Source: Caballeronia catudaia
GTDB lineage: Bacteria > Pseudomonadota > Gammaproteobacteria > Burkholderiales > Burkholderiaceae
Reading direction: 5' to 3'
Assembly: GCF_001544755.2 (NCBI RefSeq)
Contig: NZ_FCOF02000031.1
Coordinates: 1 to 64,000 of the forward strand
DNA: 64,000 bases
In this document: piece after piece, positions 1 through 7,341 of the stretch
Position numbering within the stretch: position 1 is the first letter of the stretch
Layout: the number at the start of each line of letters is the position of its first letter
Notes under the pieces: generated by a model
Database searches by the model: none
What the model was told of the DNA's origin: nothing
What the model saw: only the letters and a program-made list of their open reading frames with translations
Program-made: the position numbers and the translations under genes

Positions 1-242
1 CGTTCGTCTCTTTGATTCTTACCTGACAGAGTAGATCCCTGCCTTTTCCAACAACGCTCACCACGAGGGCTCTTTACCCACGCAGCTTGTGGCGGTTTGG
101 AGCCTGCTCCTGCAAGCCGACTCCGAAGGGCCTTCCTTCATCTTTGGTAAAGCTCCGCAAACATCGGTCGATTGATGCTCGCGTTCTTGGCACACCCCAC
201 CCGAATTTCACCTCTGGCACGACGGCAGGCTTCCGAAGACTC
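1..242. other. Window start without a recognisable gene
   Basis: Open frames cross this stretch on both strands, but none has a convincing start, ribosome site or family resemblance. It may contain the upstream region of the small exported protein that follows. Confidence 0.4.
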
Positions 243-560
243 GTGACGCGCAAGGCATTTGTTAAAACGCGATACGCGATGATGTCCGCGGCGCTTTTCG
301 CAGGAGTTTCATGGCAAGGCACCGGCCGTGCCGCGTCGCCCGACGCCGTGTACACGACGACCGTTCAGCTGCGCGACGGTAAAACTCTTACGTGTGATGT
401 CAATCCGCCGGGAGGCGTACAACCCGCGCCTGCATCCTTGACCCAGACGGAGCAGCGCGAAGCCGAGGTGATCGCGACTTACCGGCTTCGTTTGCTGAGC
501 GGACCGAGGTCGGACTATCCCACGGACTATACGGCGCCGCATGTCGTCTGCCGTCCCTAA
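243..560 (+). CDS. Small putative exported protein, function unknown
   Basis: I do not recognise the family. A GTG start at 243 (in-frame ATG alternatives at 279 and 282) gives about 105 residues. The N-terminus is basic (TRKAFVKTR), followed by a short hydrophobic stretch and an Ala-rich region that could be a signal peptide ending near GRAAS. The mature part has a pattern common to small periplasmic proteins (TTTVQLRDGKTLTCDV), with two cysteines that could form a disulfide. It converges on the porin gene and ends just before the porin's terminator. The ribosome site is weak, so the start is uncertain. Confidence 0.45.
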   Translation: MTRKAFVKTRYAMMSAALFAGVSWQGTGRAASPDAVYTTTVQLRDGKTLTCDVNPPGGVQPAPASLTQTEQREAEVIATYRLRLLSGPRSDYPTDYTAPHVVCRP

Positions 561-584
561 AAGTAGTCGAGCAAAGGGCACACC

Positions 585-619
585 AAAAAAAGGGAGACAG
601 CGAAGAATTCGCTGCCTCC
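585..619 (-). terminator. Rho-independent terminator of the porin gene
   Basis: Read on the minus strand, a 12-bp stem (GGAGGCAGCGAA paired with TTCGCTGTCTCC, one G-T wobble) closes a 3-base loop. It is followed by C and a run of seven T. It lies about 40 bases after the porin stop codon, a classic intrinsic terminator position. It also lies between two convergent genes. Confidence 0.85.
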
Positions 620-656
620 GTCCCTGCGGTAGTCCAACAACCGTCTCGCTCGTCGT

Positions 657-1787
657 TTAGAAGCGCGTACGGACACCCGTCGTCAGTTCAAGCTGGTTCG
701 TCGCGCCGAACGTGCTGCCGACCGTATAGCCGCCATGCAGCTTCATGTAGTCGCCAGCCAGATAGAGCTCGGTGCGTTTGGATAGGTGATAGAAGATCGA
801 ACCGTAGAGCGTTTCCTTGAAGCCGTTGTGAACGCCGTTGGTCAGATCCGGCGTGCCGATATTCGCGTTGGGAATGTTGCCGTCGGCATTGTACGCGGCG
901 TTATGCACGCGCATCTGCTGATAGCCGAGCTCATAGTCGAAGGCACCCTTCGGCGCGATCTTGAAGGACACGGTCCACGCGTCATCGTGACGCTGAGCTA
1001 AGGCTCCCTGACCTCCCAGGTAATGGAAGTAGCCGGCGTTCACGCGGAAGATATCGAAGATATAGTTGCCGCCGACCGACCACGTCTGATTGGTGAATCC
1101 ACCGTGGTTGACGTGGTTATAGAAGCCCGACAGCGCGAACAGCCCCCCATTGTAGCCACCGGCGAACTGGTAGCTTGATCCCGGCGCAAACGAGGTCGAG
1201 TTGCTGAACGCGTAGTTCGCGCTGGCGAACAGGCCATTGCTGAACAGCTTCTTCCACGCGACGCTATTCGTGGACCGCGTGCTTGTCGCGCTGGCCGCGT
1301 AAAAGATCATTTGCTTGAAATTGTTCGAGTTGGTCCAGCCGCCCTCCTCGTACCTGAGCTTCGCCGAGCCGTAGGGATCGCCGTAAATCGCCGCAGCGTC
1401 ACGCGCGATCGTGTTCTGGAAACCGGCGGTCAGCTCGCCGACCATTGGGTTGTCGAGCCCGACCCACGCGTCGCGATCGAATAGCTGGCCCGGATCTTCC
1501 ATCTGGCCGTCGGCGACACGGTATTCGGCTTCGAGGGCGAAGATGATCTTTGAGCCGCCGCCGATGTCTTCGGCGCCTCTCATGCCGAAGCGGCTGCCGC
1601 TGAACCACGGCTCGCCGCCGTTACCCATCCCGATAACGTGATTGCCGTCAGCATCGGCATGGGTGATATAGGTGGGCACGCTCATATCCAGAAGCCCGTA
1701 CAGCTGAACGCTCGATTGCGCCTGTGCGTTACCCGCCATCAATACGCCGGCCGTCGCCGCCAAGGTCCAACCGATTCTCTTTTTCAT
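657..1787 (-). CDS. Outer-membrane porin, Gram-negative porin (OmpC-like/Porin_4) family
   Basis: General diffusion porin expected to form a trimeric 16-strand beta-barrel. The start at 1787 (MKKRIGW) is chosen over an upstream ATG because it has AGGGGA at the right distance and begins a textbook signal peptide with cleavage after AQA near residue 23. The mature protein opens with SSVQLYGLLDM, the usual first strand, and contains the family signature SRFGMRGAEDIGGG. It ends in Phe (VRTRF), the C-terminal aromatic recognised by the BAM machinery. The length, 376 residues, is normal for burkholderial porins. It is transcribed alone and followed by a strong terminator. Substrate preference cannot be read from the sequence. 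Confidence 0.93.
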   Translation of the reverse strand: MKKRIGWTLAATAGVLMAGNAQAQSSVQLYGLLDMSVPTYITHADADGNHVIGMGNGGEPWFSGSRFGMRGAEDIGGGSKIIFALEAEYRVADGQMEDPGQLFDRDAWVGLDNPMVGELTAGFQNTIARDAAAIYGDPYGSAKLRYEEGGWTNSNNFKQMIFYAASATSTRSTNSVAWKKLFSNGLFASANYAFSNSTSFAPGSSYQFAGGYNGGLFALSGFYNHVNHGGFTNQTWSVGGNYIFDIFRVNAGYFHYLGGQGALAQRHDDAWTVSFKIAPKGAFDYELGYQQMRVHNAAYNADGNIPNANIGTPDLTNGVHNGFKETLYGSIFYHLSKRTELYLAGDYMKLHGGYTVGSTFGATNQLELTTGVRTRF

Positions 1788-2076
1788 CGTCCCCTCTCTG
1801 CGCTCGTTGAACGGTCTAATGAACGGCGGCATCGCGTCGAATGCCGCCGCTTCTGCGACTAACCAAACGGACACGATCTTAGGGCACGAAATCTTTCATC
1901 GCGGTTTCGCGCTGGGTTGAAACATGTAGGTGATATCCACTCTTGCCTCTTTCGAATCTCGAGTGGGCGGACTGGAGGGTCAAGTGCGGGCGCAAGCCCG
2001 GCGAAGCGAACACTTGACGCGCGTGGGTAAATAAGCTGAGGCAGGGCTGGTTGCGGCAGAATGGTCGCGACGAGGG

Positions 2077-2670
2077 GTGCCTCATAAAGGATGGACCTGT
2101 ACGGACATTGAAGACCTTGGTAGCCCCCAAGTAATGTGCGAGATGTGCGAGTCCAGTGCCGTGCGCTATGCCCATCGCATGACGCACCCGGAATACCCGC
2201 AGGTCCTGACGGTGGGATGCGTGTGCGCCGGACATATGGAGGGCGACCGTGCGCAGGCCGACCATCGAGACAACCAGATGCGCAATCGAGCTAGCAGTCG
2301 AAAACGCTGGCTCGGTCGGAAGTGGAAGACTTCGCAGAAGGGAAACGCCTACATCGAAGCCTGTGGGTATCGCGTCACGGTGCACCCGAAAGACGCCAAA
2401 AAGGGTTGGCTTGTGACCATTGCTAGCCTGGCGGACCGGAACGATATCTATCGCCCGCGGCGCAGGGTCGAAACGCTCGAGCAAGCGAAACTGGCTGGCT
2501 TTGATCTCGTCGCGCCTGCTTGCCCGGAACGGACTGCTGTAGCGAAGCGGCCTCGGCAACAGCCGAGCGACGGGCACAGAGCCCGTCGCGCTGATAACCA
2601 GACGGTATCGACCGTGTGCAAGAAAGGCATCACAATGTTGCGGGCCGGTAGATACGTAGATACCGCGTAG
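2077..2670 (+). CDS. Conserved hypothetical protein with a putative zinc-binding cluster
   Basis: About 197 residues from a GTG start. The N-terminal part has CEMCES followed about 25 residues later by VGCVCAGHME, a Cys-x2-Cys ... Cys-x-Cys-x2-His arrangement that looks like a metal site. A basic stretch (SSRKRWLGRKW) and a small beta-rich region (GYRVTVHPKDAKKGWLVTI) follow. I recognise this as a widespread uncharacterised family, often seen with CAGHME or CAERME, but I know of no assigned function. The C-terminal 50 residues are Arg/Gln-rich and may be unconserved. The start is uncertain: the Shine-Dalgarno-like GAGG is too close to GTG, and an ATG at 2134 would cut into the conserved N-terminus. 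Confidence 0.65.
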   Translation: MPHKGWTCTDIEDLGSPQVMCEMCESSAVRYAHRMTHPEYPQVLTVGCVCAGHMEGDRAQADHRDNQMRNRASSRKRWLGRKWKTSQKGNAYIEACGYRVTVHPKDAKKGWLVTIASLADRNDIYRPRRRVETLEQAKLAGFDLVAPACPERTAVAKRPRQQPSDGHRARRADNQTVSTVCKKGITMLRAGRYVDTA

Positions 2671-2994
2671 CAACTCATACGAAAAACCAGGTATGGGGAC
2701 AAAGTCGGCTTCCTTTCGTCCGCACGGTGGGTACAAGACTCAACCACGCCCGTCCATGGGTCGCCTCCCGGCCAGTTGCGGTCATCGGATCCGGACCGAA
2801 GATGAACATCCAGTCGGCCGCTTCGTCTTCGAAAGCAGCCGTCGAACGAATTGATGACAATCGCGCCGGCGCGCAAGGGTTGAGAAAGGCACGTCGAACT
2901 GCGTTCGAATTCGAGAAGCCGTCGAACGACGCGCGCCCTTTGTGAAGCGCGCCGAGGTCAAATCATTGGTATGTCTGGGTGCCGAGGGCCGAGC
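2671..2994. other. Gene-free stretch
   Basis: No open frame here has a credible start or family resemblance. Short frames on both strands have compositions typical of shadows. The stretch probably represents decayed DNA at the edge of the remnant cluster. Confidence 0.4.
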
Positions 2995-3071
2995 AGGGAA
3001 GAATCGCCAGCGCATCGGAGATGCTGTAGCTGTAGTGGGTGTAACCTCCGGCGTTGATCAGCAAGGAGTCT
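2995..3071 (-). pseudogene. aroQ: Fragment of a type II 3-dehydroquinate dehydratase
   Basis: Read on the minus strand, about 24 codons encode DSLLINAGGYTHYSYSISDA followed by LAIL. This matches the conserved core of AroQ (LIINxGxYTHTSxAxxDAL), which holds the active-site Asn and Tyr region. Neither the N-terminus nor the C-terminal HxSNxxxRE block is present, so only a scrap survives. The identification rests on one motif. Confidence 0.45.
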
Positions 3072-3126
3072 CAGCGCTCGTCAGACCGTGGCGCAGTCAT
3101 TCGCGCAGTTTGCGCCGCGACTTCGT

Positions 3127-3908
3127 TCACGGTTTCCACAGTGCGAACTCGCCATCCGCCAGTTCCTGTTTGAGAAAGTCGATGCAAACGCGCCCCTTCG
3201 CCGATTGCGCCGCGCGTGCGGCCGATATTGCCCATACGTCCGCCGGTTGCTCCCAGGCTGGCAGCACGCGCTCGAGCGTGCCTTGCGCGAGCGCTCGCGC
3301 CACATACGACTGCACGACCATCACGATGCCGTGACCATCGTGGGCCCAGCGTAAGACCACGTCGCTGTGATTGGAAGCCAGCGGCCCGGTAACTTTCACG
3401 GTACTCCAGCCTCCCGGGCCGAGCAGACGCCACACGCCGAACGGCTCGTCGCGCTCGCGGAAGACGAGACAGTCGTGCGCGCGAGTTCGTCGACGCTCTT
3501 CGGGCGTCCGAGCATGTCGAGGTAGCCGGGCGCTGCGCACAACACGCGTGGACTTACGGCGATGTGATGCGCGATCAGCCCCGGCTCCTGCACCGCTCCC
3601 ACGCGAATGTCGAGATCGAAACCCTCATCGACGAGATTGACGCGCCGGTCGACAAGTTCCAGCCAGATTTCGAGCTCGGGATAGCGCTTCTTCATCAGCG
3701 ACACGATGGGCGCGATGTGACTGCGCCCGAGACGCTGGCTCGAACTCATCCGCAGCGATCCCCTAGGATTTACCCGCAGGTTGGATAGATCGTCGCGCAT
3801 CGCATCGACGTCCTGCAGGATCGCGCGCGCCCATCGATTGACCGTTTCGCCGTCGGTCGTGAGCGACACGCGGCGGGTGGTGCGATGCAGCAGCTTTACC
3901 TCGAGCGT
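3127..3908 (-). pseudogene. LysR-family regulator, 5'-truncated and frameshifted
   Basis: Two frames together give a LysR protein from the recognition-helix end (VKLLHRTTRRVSLTTDGE) through the substrate-binding domain (SSSQRLGRSHIAPIV, LVDEGFDLDIRVG, APGYLDMLGRPKSVDELA). A shift near 3480 moves to a second frame (HDCLVFRERDEPFGVWRLL ... FLKQELADGEFALWKP). The first 50 or so residues, including most of the helix-turn-helix, are missing. At the 5' break (about 3908) the sequence changes abruptly into part of a sensor kinase on the opposite strand. The protein cannot be functional. Confidence 0.85.
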
Positions 3909-4079
3909 CATCTGGTATGGGACCGGTTTAATCGCGGTTCTGGGCAGGACGTACCAGGAAGCGGACTGGGAATGTCGATCATCAAGCGCATTGCAGACCA
4001 ACATGCTGCCGAGGTGTCATTGGCCGATGGGCTCGGCGGGACAGGGTTGAACGTAAGATTGCGCTTCTTGACAGCATAA
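3909..4079 (+). pseudogene. C-terminal fragment of a sensor histidine kinase
   Basis: The plus frame encodes VWDRFNRGSGQDVPGSGLGM followed by SIIKRIADQHAAEVSLADG and ends with a stop at 4079. This is the F box, G2 box (GSGLGMSI) and last strand of a HATPase_c domain from a QseC/TctE-type kinase. Nothing upstream continues it: the sequence before about 3909 belongs to a LysR gene on the other strand, so this is the 3' end of a gene cut by rearrangement. Confidence 0.8.
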
Positions 4080-4307
4080 ACGATCTACGGCCGCATCCCG
4101 CCCGGCGGTGCCATTGCCCTGCATGAACGTTTGCACGGCACCATGCCGGTTTTCTCGAGACGTATCGCAGGCCTACGAACAGCGTCGTTCTCTGCGAGCG
4201 GTTGTCGCAAAGCGCGCATCCGGTCGTGAAGTGCGGTCGAGACTTCGCTCGGTTGCTCCGGGACGTCAAATCGCTGCCGGGCATGTCAGAAGTGCGGTGA
4301 TATCGCA

Positions 4308-4327
4308 TGTAATGCAGTTGAATTACA
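4308..4327 (+). promoter_or_regulatory. Inverted repeat upstream of the relB-like gene
   Basis: TGTAAT and ATTACA are separated by 8 bases and lie about 36 bases before the antitoxin start. RelB-type antitoxins autoregulate through such palindromes, so this is a plausible operator. The function is inferred from position only. Confidence 0.4.
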
Positions 4328-4363
4328 ATGCAGGAGAACCGAACCACTGAAAGGAGTCGCGTT

Positions 4364-4669
4364 ATGGCTGCGAGTGCATTGGTACAGACGCGCATCGATC
4401 CGGTGCTGAAAGAACGCGCGGCCGCGGTGCTCGAAAACATGGGGCTGACTGTCTCCGACGCCGTGCGTATCCTGCTGACGCGCGTCGCAAATGAAGGTGC
4501 GCTTCCTTTCGCATTCGCTGCTGACCCTGCCCTCCATGACGCCTGGTTCCGCGCGAAAGTACAGGAGGCATTAGCCGATCCGCGGCCGGCTATTCCGGAC
4601 GATGACGTCGAAGCCCATTTCGCTAAACGTCGCGCGGCAGCGCTGCGTAAAGCCGACGGTGATGCGTGA
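4364..4669 (+). CDS. relB: RelB/DinJ-family antitoxin
   Basis: About 101 residues; the start at 4364 follows AAGGAG at good spacing. The N-terminus (LVQTRIDPVLKERAAAVLEN) is the ribbon-helix-helix DNA-binding region of RelB/DinJ proteins. It continues with GLTVSDAVRILLTRVANEG, and a basic, Ala-rich tail would neutralise the toxin. The last codons overlap the GTG start of the next gene (GTGA), the usual translational coupling of toxin-antitoxin pairs. A palindrome 36 bases upstream may be the autoregulatory site. The antitoxin itself looks intact although its partner is damaged. Confidence 0.88.
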   Translation: MAASALVQTRIDPVLKERAAAVLENMGLTVSDAVRILLTRVANEGALPFAFAADPALHDAWFRAKVQEALADPRPAIPDDDVEAHFAKRRAAALRKADGDA

Positions 4670-4914
4670 GGCTTGAATGGTCGATCTTCGCGCCTGAGGA
4701 CCGAGACCGAATTTTCGACCACATCGAAGCCGAGAGCCCGCGTGCTGCCGTTATGGTCGATGATCGGATTCGCACTCAAGTCCGCCAACTGCTTCAGTTC
4801 CCTGAGACTGGCCGGCTGGGTCGCATCGACGGGACTCGTGAGATAGTCATAAGCCATGGAAACCCTTGCCACATAAGGCAATCTGACCTGTTAGCGGAGG
4901 CATATCTTGGCTGA
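4666..4914 (+). pseudogene. parE: RelE/ParE-family toxin with a replaced C-terminus
   Basis: A GTG start overlaps the antitoxin stop. Residues 1-65 (RLEWSIFAPEDRDRIFDHIE ... FPETGRLGRIDGTREIVIS) are a normal ParE-type toxin. Family members then continue with about 25 residues containing a Tyr-rich strand and ending near LRVLHxxxxWP. Here the frame diverges after VISHGNP and stops after a short unrelated tail (CHIRQSDLLAEAYLG). The catalytic/gyrase-interaction C-terminus is therefore missing and toxicity is doubtful. The junction at about 4862 coincides with a switch to foreign DNA that contains a dnaE2 scrap. Confidence 0.72.
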
Positions 4915-5000
4915 GCCTCGGAGCGTCGAACTCGTATGGTCGAAATAAGTCGCCGAGATGACCCACATTAGCCGAATTGATGCACCCATTAGCGGAAATA

Positions 5001-5117
5001 GCGAACCTCAACACATGGCAATGCGAAGGGGAAGTCCGTCATCTGGTGGCACAACGACTCGTCGACATGTCGCATCTGCTCGGTGGCTTGACGACCGTTA
5101 GCAAGAACTACTGCTAA
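5001..5117 (+). pseudogene. dnaE2: Fragment of the error-prone DNA polymerase DnaE2, C-terminus
   Basis: The plus frame from 5001 encodes TWQCEGEVRHLVAQRLVDMS followed by HLLGGLTTVSKNY and a stop. This matches the extreme C-terminus of ImuC/DnaE2 polymerases (GTWQxExGVxHLxAxRLxDxSxLLGxLxxxSRDF). No upstream coding remains. The rest of 4915-5290 shows nothing else I can identify. Confidence 0.6.
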
Positions 5118-5290
5118 CGCGTAGCTGTTTCCGCTTCGACGACCGGCAATTCCCGACCCACTTCGGTCATACGCCTCTGCACTATCACGACGGCCGCTTC
5201 CAAGGCATAGCGGCCATCGATTCTGAGCCCACCGCCTTGTACTTAGCGGTTACTGACATCCAGAGGCCGCGTTGATGAGGCAGTCGCAGT

Positions 5291-5612
5291 ATGCTTTCCC
5301 GACACTCGCTCGTCGAGGCGCTGTTCGCTATCGGACGCGGCCGGCGTGAATTGACCATCGGGAACCGTGCGAGAAACGGCGAGCGCGGTCGACGCCTTGG
5401 TGAACCAGAGAAACGCCGATGTGATCTGCGTCGTAGCCATCGGCCAAAGCGCCACTGCCGTGCAGCGCGTGATCGACGCGGCGCGTCCCAACGGCGACTT
5501 CGCGCGCTGCGTATTCGGGGTCGCCTCCTCGGCCGCTTCGCCCGGGCTGCAATGGATCGCGCCGTTCAGCGGCTTTTCGATTGCGAAGTATTTTCGCGAT
5601 CGCGGTCAGCAT
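5291..5612 (+). pseudogene. atpA: Fragment of an F-type (N-ATPase-like) ATP synthase alpha subunit
   Basis: Two overlapping plus frames give VEALFAIGRGRRELTIGNRA and then ALVNQRNADVICVVAIGQSA, TAVQRVIDAARPNGDFARCV and GLQWIAPFSGFSIAKYFRDR. This is the region around and after the Walker A of an ATP synthase alpha subunit (usual IGRGQRELIIGDR and DALVNQRNADVICVYVAIGQ), closest to the alternative N-ATPase type. The P-loop is lost in a frameshift near 5370, and the frame breaks at RGQHALV, where an IS6 transposase remnant begins on the other strand. Confidence 0.75.
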
Positions 5613-5950
5613 GCGCTCGTCTTGTTCCGCTTGGCTCGGAACAGAAGATCGATGTGTTTCCCGTTTTATCCACTGCTCGGCAAAGATACTTCCACGAGCC
5701 CTTGACCTTGATATAGATCTCGTCAACTGGCCAACTCTTGCCGACCGGACGCTTGAGCTTCCGAAATGTCTTTTCTAACAGATGCATCACCTTGATAACC
5801 CAGCGATGCACCATCCAAACGATCGCCGCCAACATCGCGCTCAGCCAGCATTTCCTCAAGCTTGCGAAGACTCAGCGAGTAGGCAACGTACCATCGCACG
5901 CATAGCAGCAATGCGGATAGTGCAGCCGCTTCAGACTGCCCGGAGCAAAC
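5613..5950 (-). mobile_element. Remnant of an IS6-family transposase
   Basis: Minus-strand frames encode LCVRWYVAYSLSLRKLEEML and, after a frameshift near 5840, VHRWVIKVMHLLEKTFRK, KRPVGKSWPVDEIYIKVKGS and WKYLCRAVDKTGNT. A further shift gives IDLLFRA. These are the helix-turn-helix and first DDE Asp (VDEIYIKV) of an IS6/IS26-type enzyme. The remaining DDE residues and both terminal repeats are missing. The 3' break falls right after the RAxRxKT motif, the same place as in the second remnant near 15.95 kb. Confidence 0.82.
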
Positions 5951-6215
5951 GTCGTTTGGCGTCAGTGTCTTCTCCATCGCGCGGTCAAAGCGTTTTCGTC
6001 AAGCTCGAATTCTACCTTCTCCGGGTTAATGCGACAGAACCGTTCTGACGCGGTAAGCACATGAATTTGAAAGAATGAAGTGCCGATCTCGTGGAATGAG
6101 TTGAAGGAGGTAAAAAGCGGCGACCAGTGGATGATGGCGCAGGCTAGCCACCGACAACGCACGCTCGCAGTAGGCGCCCGTTTCCCAGCCGATCAAGCTG
6201 CGTTCCGGGTCCTCT

Positions 6216-6309
6216 CCAATCAGATGGAGCGTGTCGCCCCGATGCCATAGCGCTTGACTCCCGCCTGCCCGAGAACTTACACAATGACTTCAGCGCCCTT
6301 CTTGCTCAT
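6216..6309 (-). pseudogene. Possible N-terminus of a ThDP-dependent pyruvate oxidase-type enzyme
   Basis: On the minus strand an ATG at 6309 begins MSKKGAEVIV, then an in-frame stop, then VLGQAGVKRYGI. A one-base shift leads into GDTLHLIG. Pyruvate oxidase/acetolactate synthase-like enzymes start MSKxVAEVIVxVLxxAGVKRCYGIVGDTLN, so this looks like a decayed gene start. Beyond that the similarity ends. The call rests on about 25 residues. Confidence 0.4.
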
Positions 6310-6663
6310 GTACGTCTCTGATACTTAAAAGTGGGAATACGAAACGAAGCCTGGGACAGACAGGCGATGCGGATTGACGCCGAAAAGCGACATCGCGATG
6401 AGTCAGGTTAGGCAATCGGATCCGGCGTGACTAGCTGTACCTGGGATTGTCGACGCAGTCGAATGGTTGAGTCACTCCATACCATGGCTTAACGTGCGCT
6501 CGATGTGGTCAGGCGTATTGCCCTTCATAGGAGTGTTCGGAGCGAAGGCTCTTGCCTCAACCGTGTCTGCTGCCCGCTCCGCACGACGCGAGAAGGCAGG
6601 AGCACTATGCGACGCGCGAGGAACGCATAAAATCGAATCACACGGACTCAACGATGAGCGGCC
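6310..6663. other. Upstream region of the two-component system
   Basis: No gene is recognised. The last 60 bases before the response-regulator ATG presumably contain its promoter, but no clear -35/-10 pair or palindrome stands out. No Shine-Dalgarno stronger than GAGCGG is visible. Confidence 0.35.
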
Positions 6664-7341
6664 ATGCGCATTTTAGTGATCGAAGACGAACCGAAGACCG
6701 GTGTCTACCTGAAAAAGGGTTTCGAGGAGTCGGGCTATGCCGTGGATGTCGCCGCCGACGGCGCCGAAGGCCTGATTCTCGCGAAGGAGTCCGAGTACGA
6801 CGTTATCGTGCTCGACGTTATGCTTCCCGCCATGGACGGCTGGTCGGTGCTCAAGGCGCTGCGCGCCACGCGTACGACGCCAGTCCTGTTTCTCACTGCA
6901 CGTGACGACGTCAGCGATCGCGTCAAAGGCCTCGAACTGGGCGGCGACGATTATCTCGTCAAGCCCTTCGCATTCGTCGAACTGCTCGCGCGCGTGAGAA
7001 CGCTCGCGCGGCGCAGTCCCCCGCGCGAGAGCGATGTGATGAAGCTCGGTGACCTCGAAATCGATGTCACGCGGCGGCGCGTGCGGCGTGGCACGACTCG
7101 CATCGACCTGACGCCGCGCGAATTTTCACTGCTGCAACTGCTCGTGCGCCGCCAGGGCGAAGTGATGACGCGCACGCAAATCGCGTCGTATGTCTGGGAC
7201 ATGAACTTCGACAGCGACACCAACGTCGTCGAAGTCGCCATTCGCCGGCTGCGTGCCAAGATTGACGACGCCTTTCCCGTCAAGCTCATCCATACCGTGC
7301 GCGGCGTCGGTTACGTCGCCGAACTCAAAGAGCCCGCCTGA
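6664..7341 (+). CDS. Heavy-metal-type OmpR/PhoB response regulator
   Basis: 225 residues. The receiver domain spans 1-115, with the acidic pocket IEDEP, phosphoacceptor Asp51 (VLDVMLP) and conserved Lys in DDYLVKPF. The C-terminal winged-helix (about 125-222) ends VKLIHTVRGVGYVAEL, typical of the CusR/CopR/IrlR branch that responds to copper, silver, zinc or cadmium. The stop codon overlaps the start of the kinase gene (TGATG), so the two are co-translated. By analogy the regulator may control the RND efflux operon that converges on the kinase gene, but no metal box was identified, so that link is an inference. Confidence 0.95.
   Translation: MRILVIEDEPKTGVYLKKGFEESGYAVDVAADGAEGLILAKESEYDVIVLDVMLPAMDGWSVLKALRATRTTPVLFLTARDDVSDRVKGLELGGDDYLVKPFAFVELLARVRTLARRSPPRESDVMKLGDLEIDVTRRRVRRGTTRIDLTPREFSLLQLLVRRQGEVMTRTQIASYVWDMNFDSDTNVVEVAIRRLRAKIDDAFPVKLIHTVRGVGYVAELKEPA

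Noticed and set aside
1879..2736. Long minus-strand frame of 285 codons
   Set aside because: It lies opposite the zinc-motif hypothetical, has no domain and a composition typical of a shadow frame.
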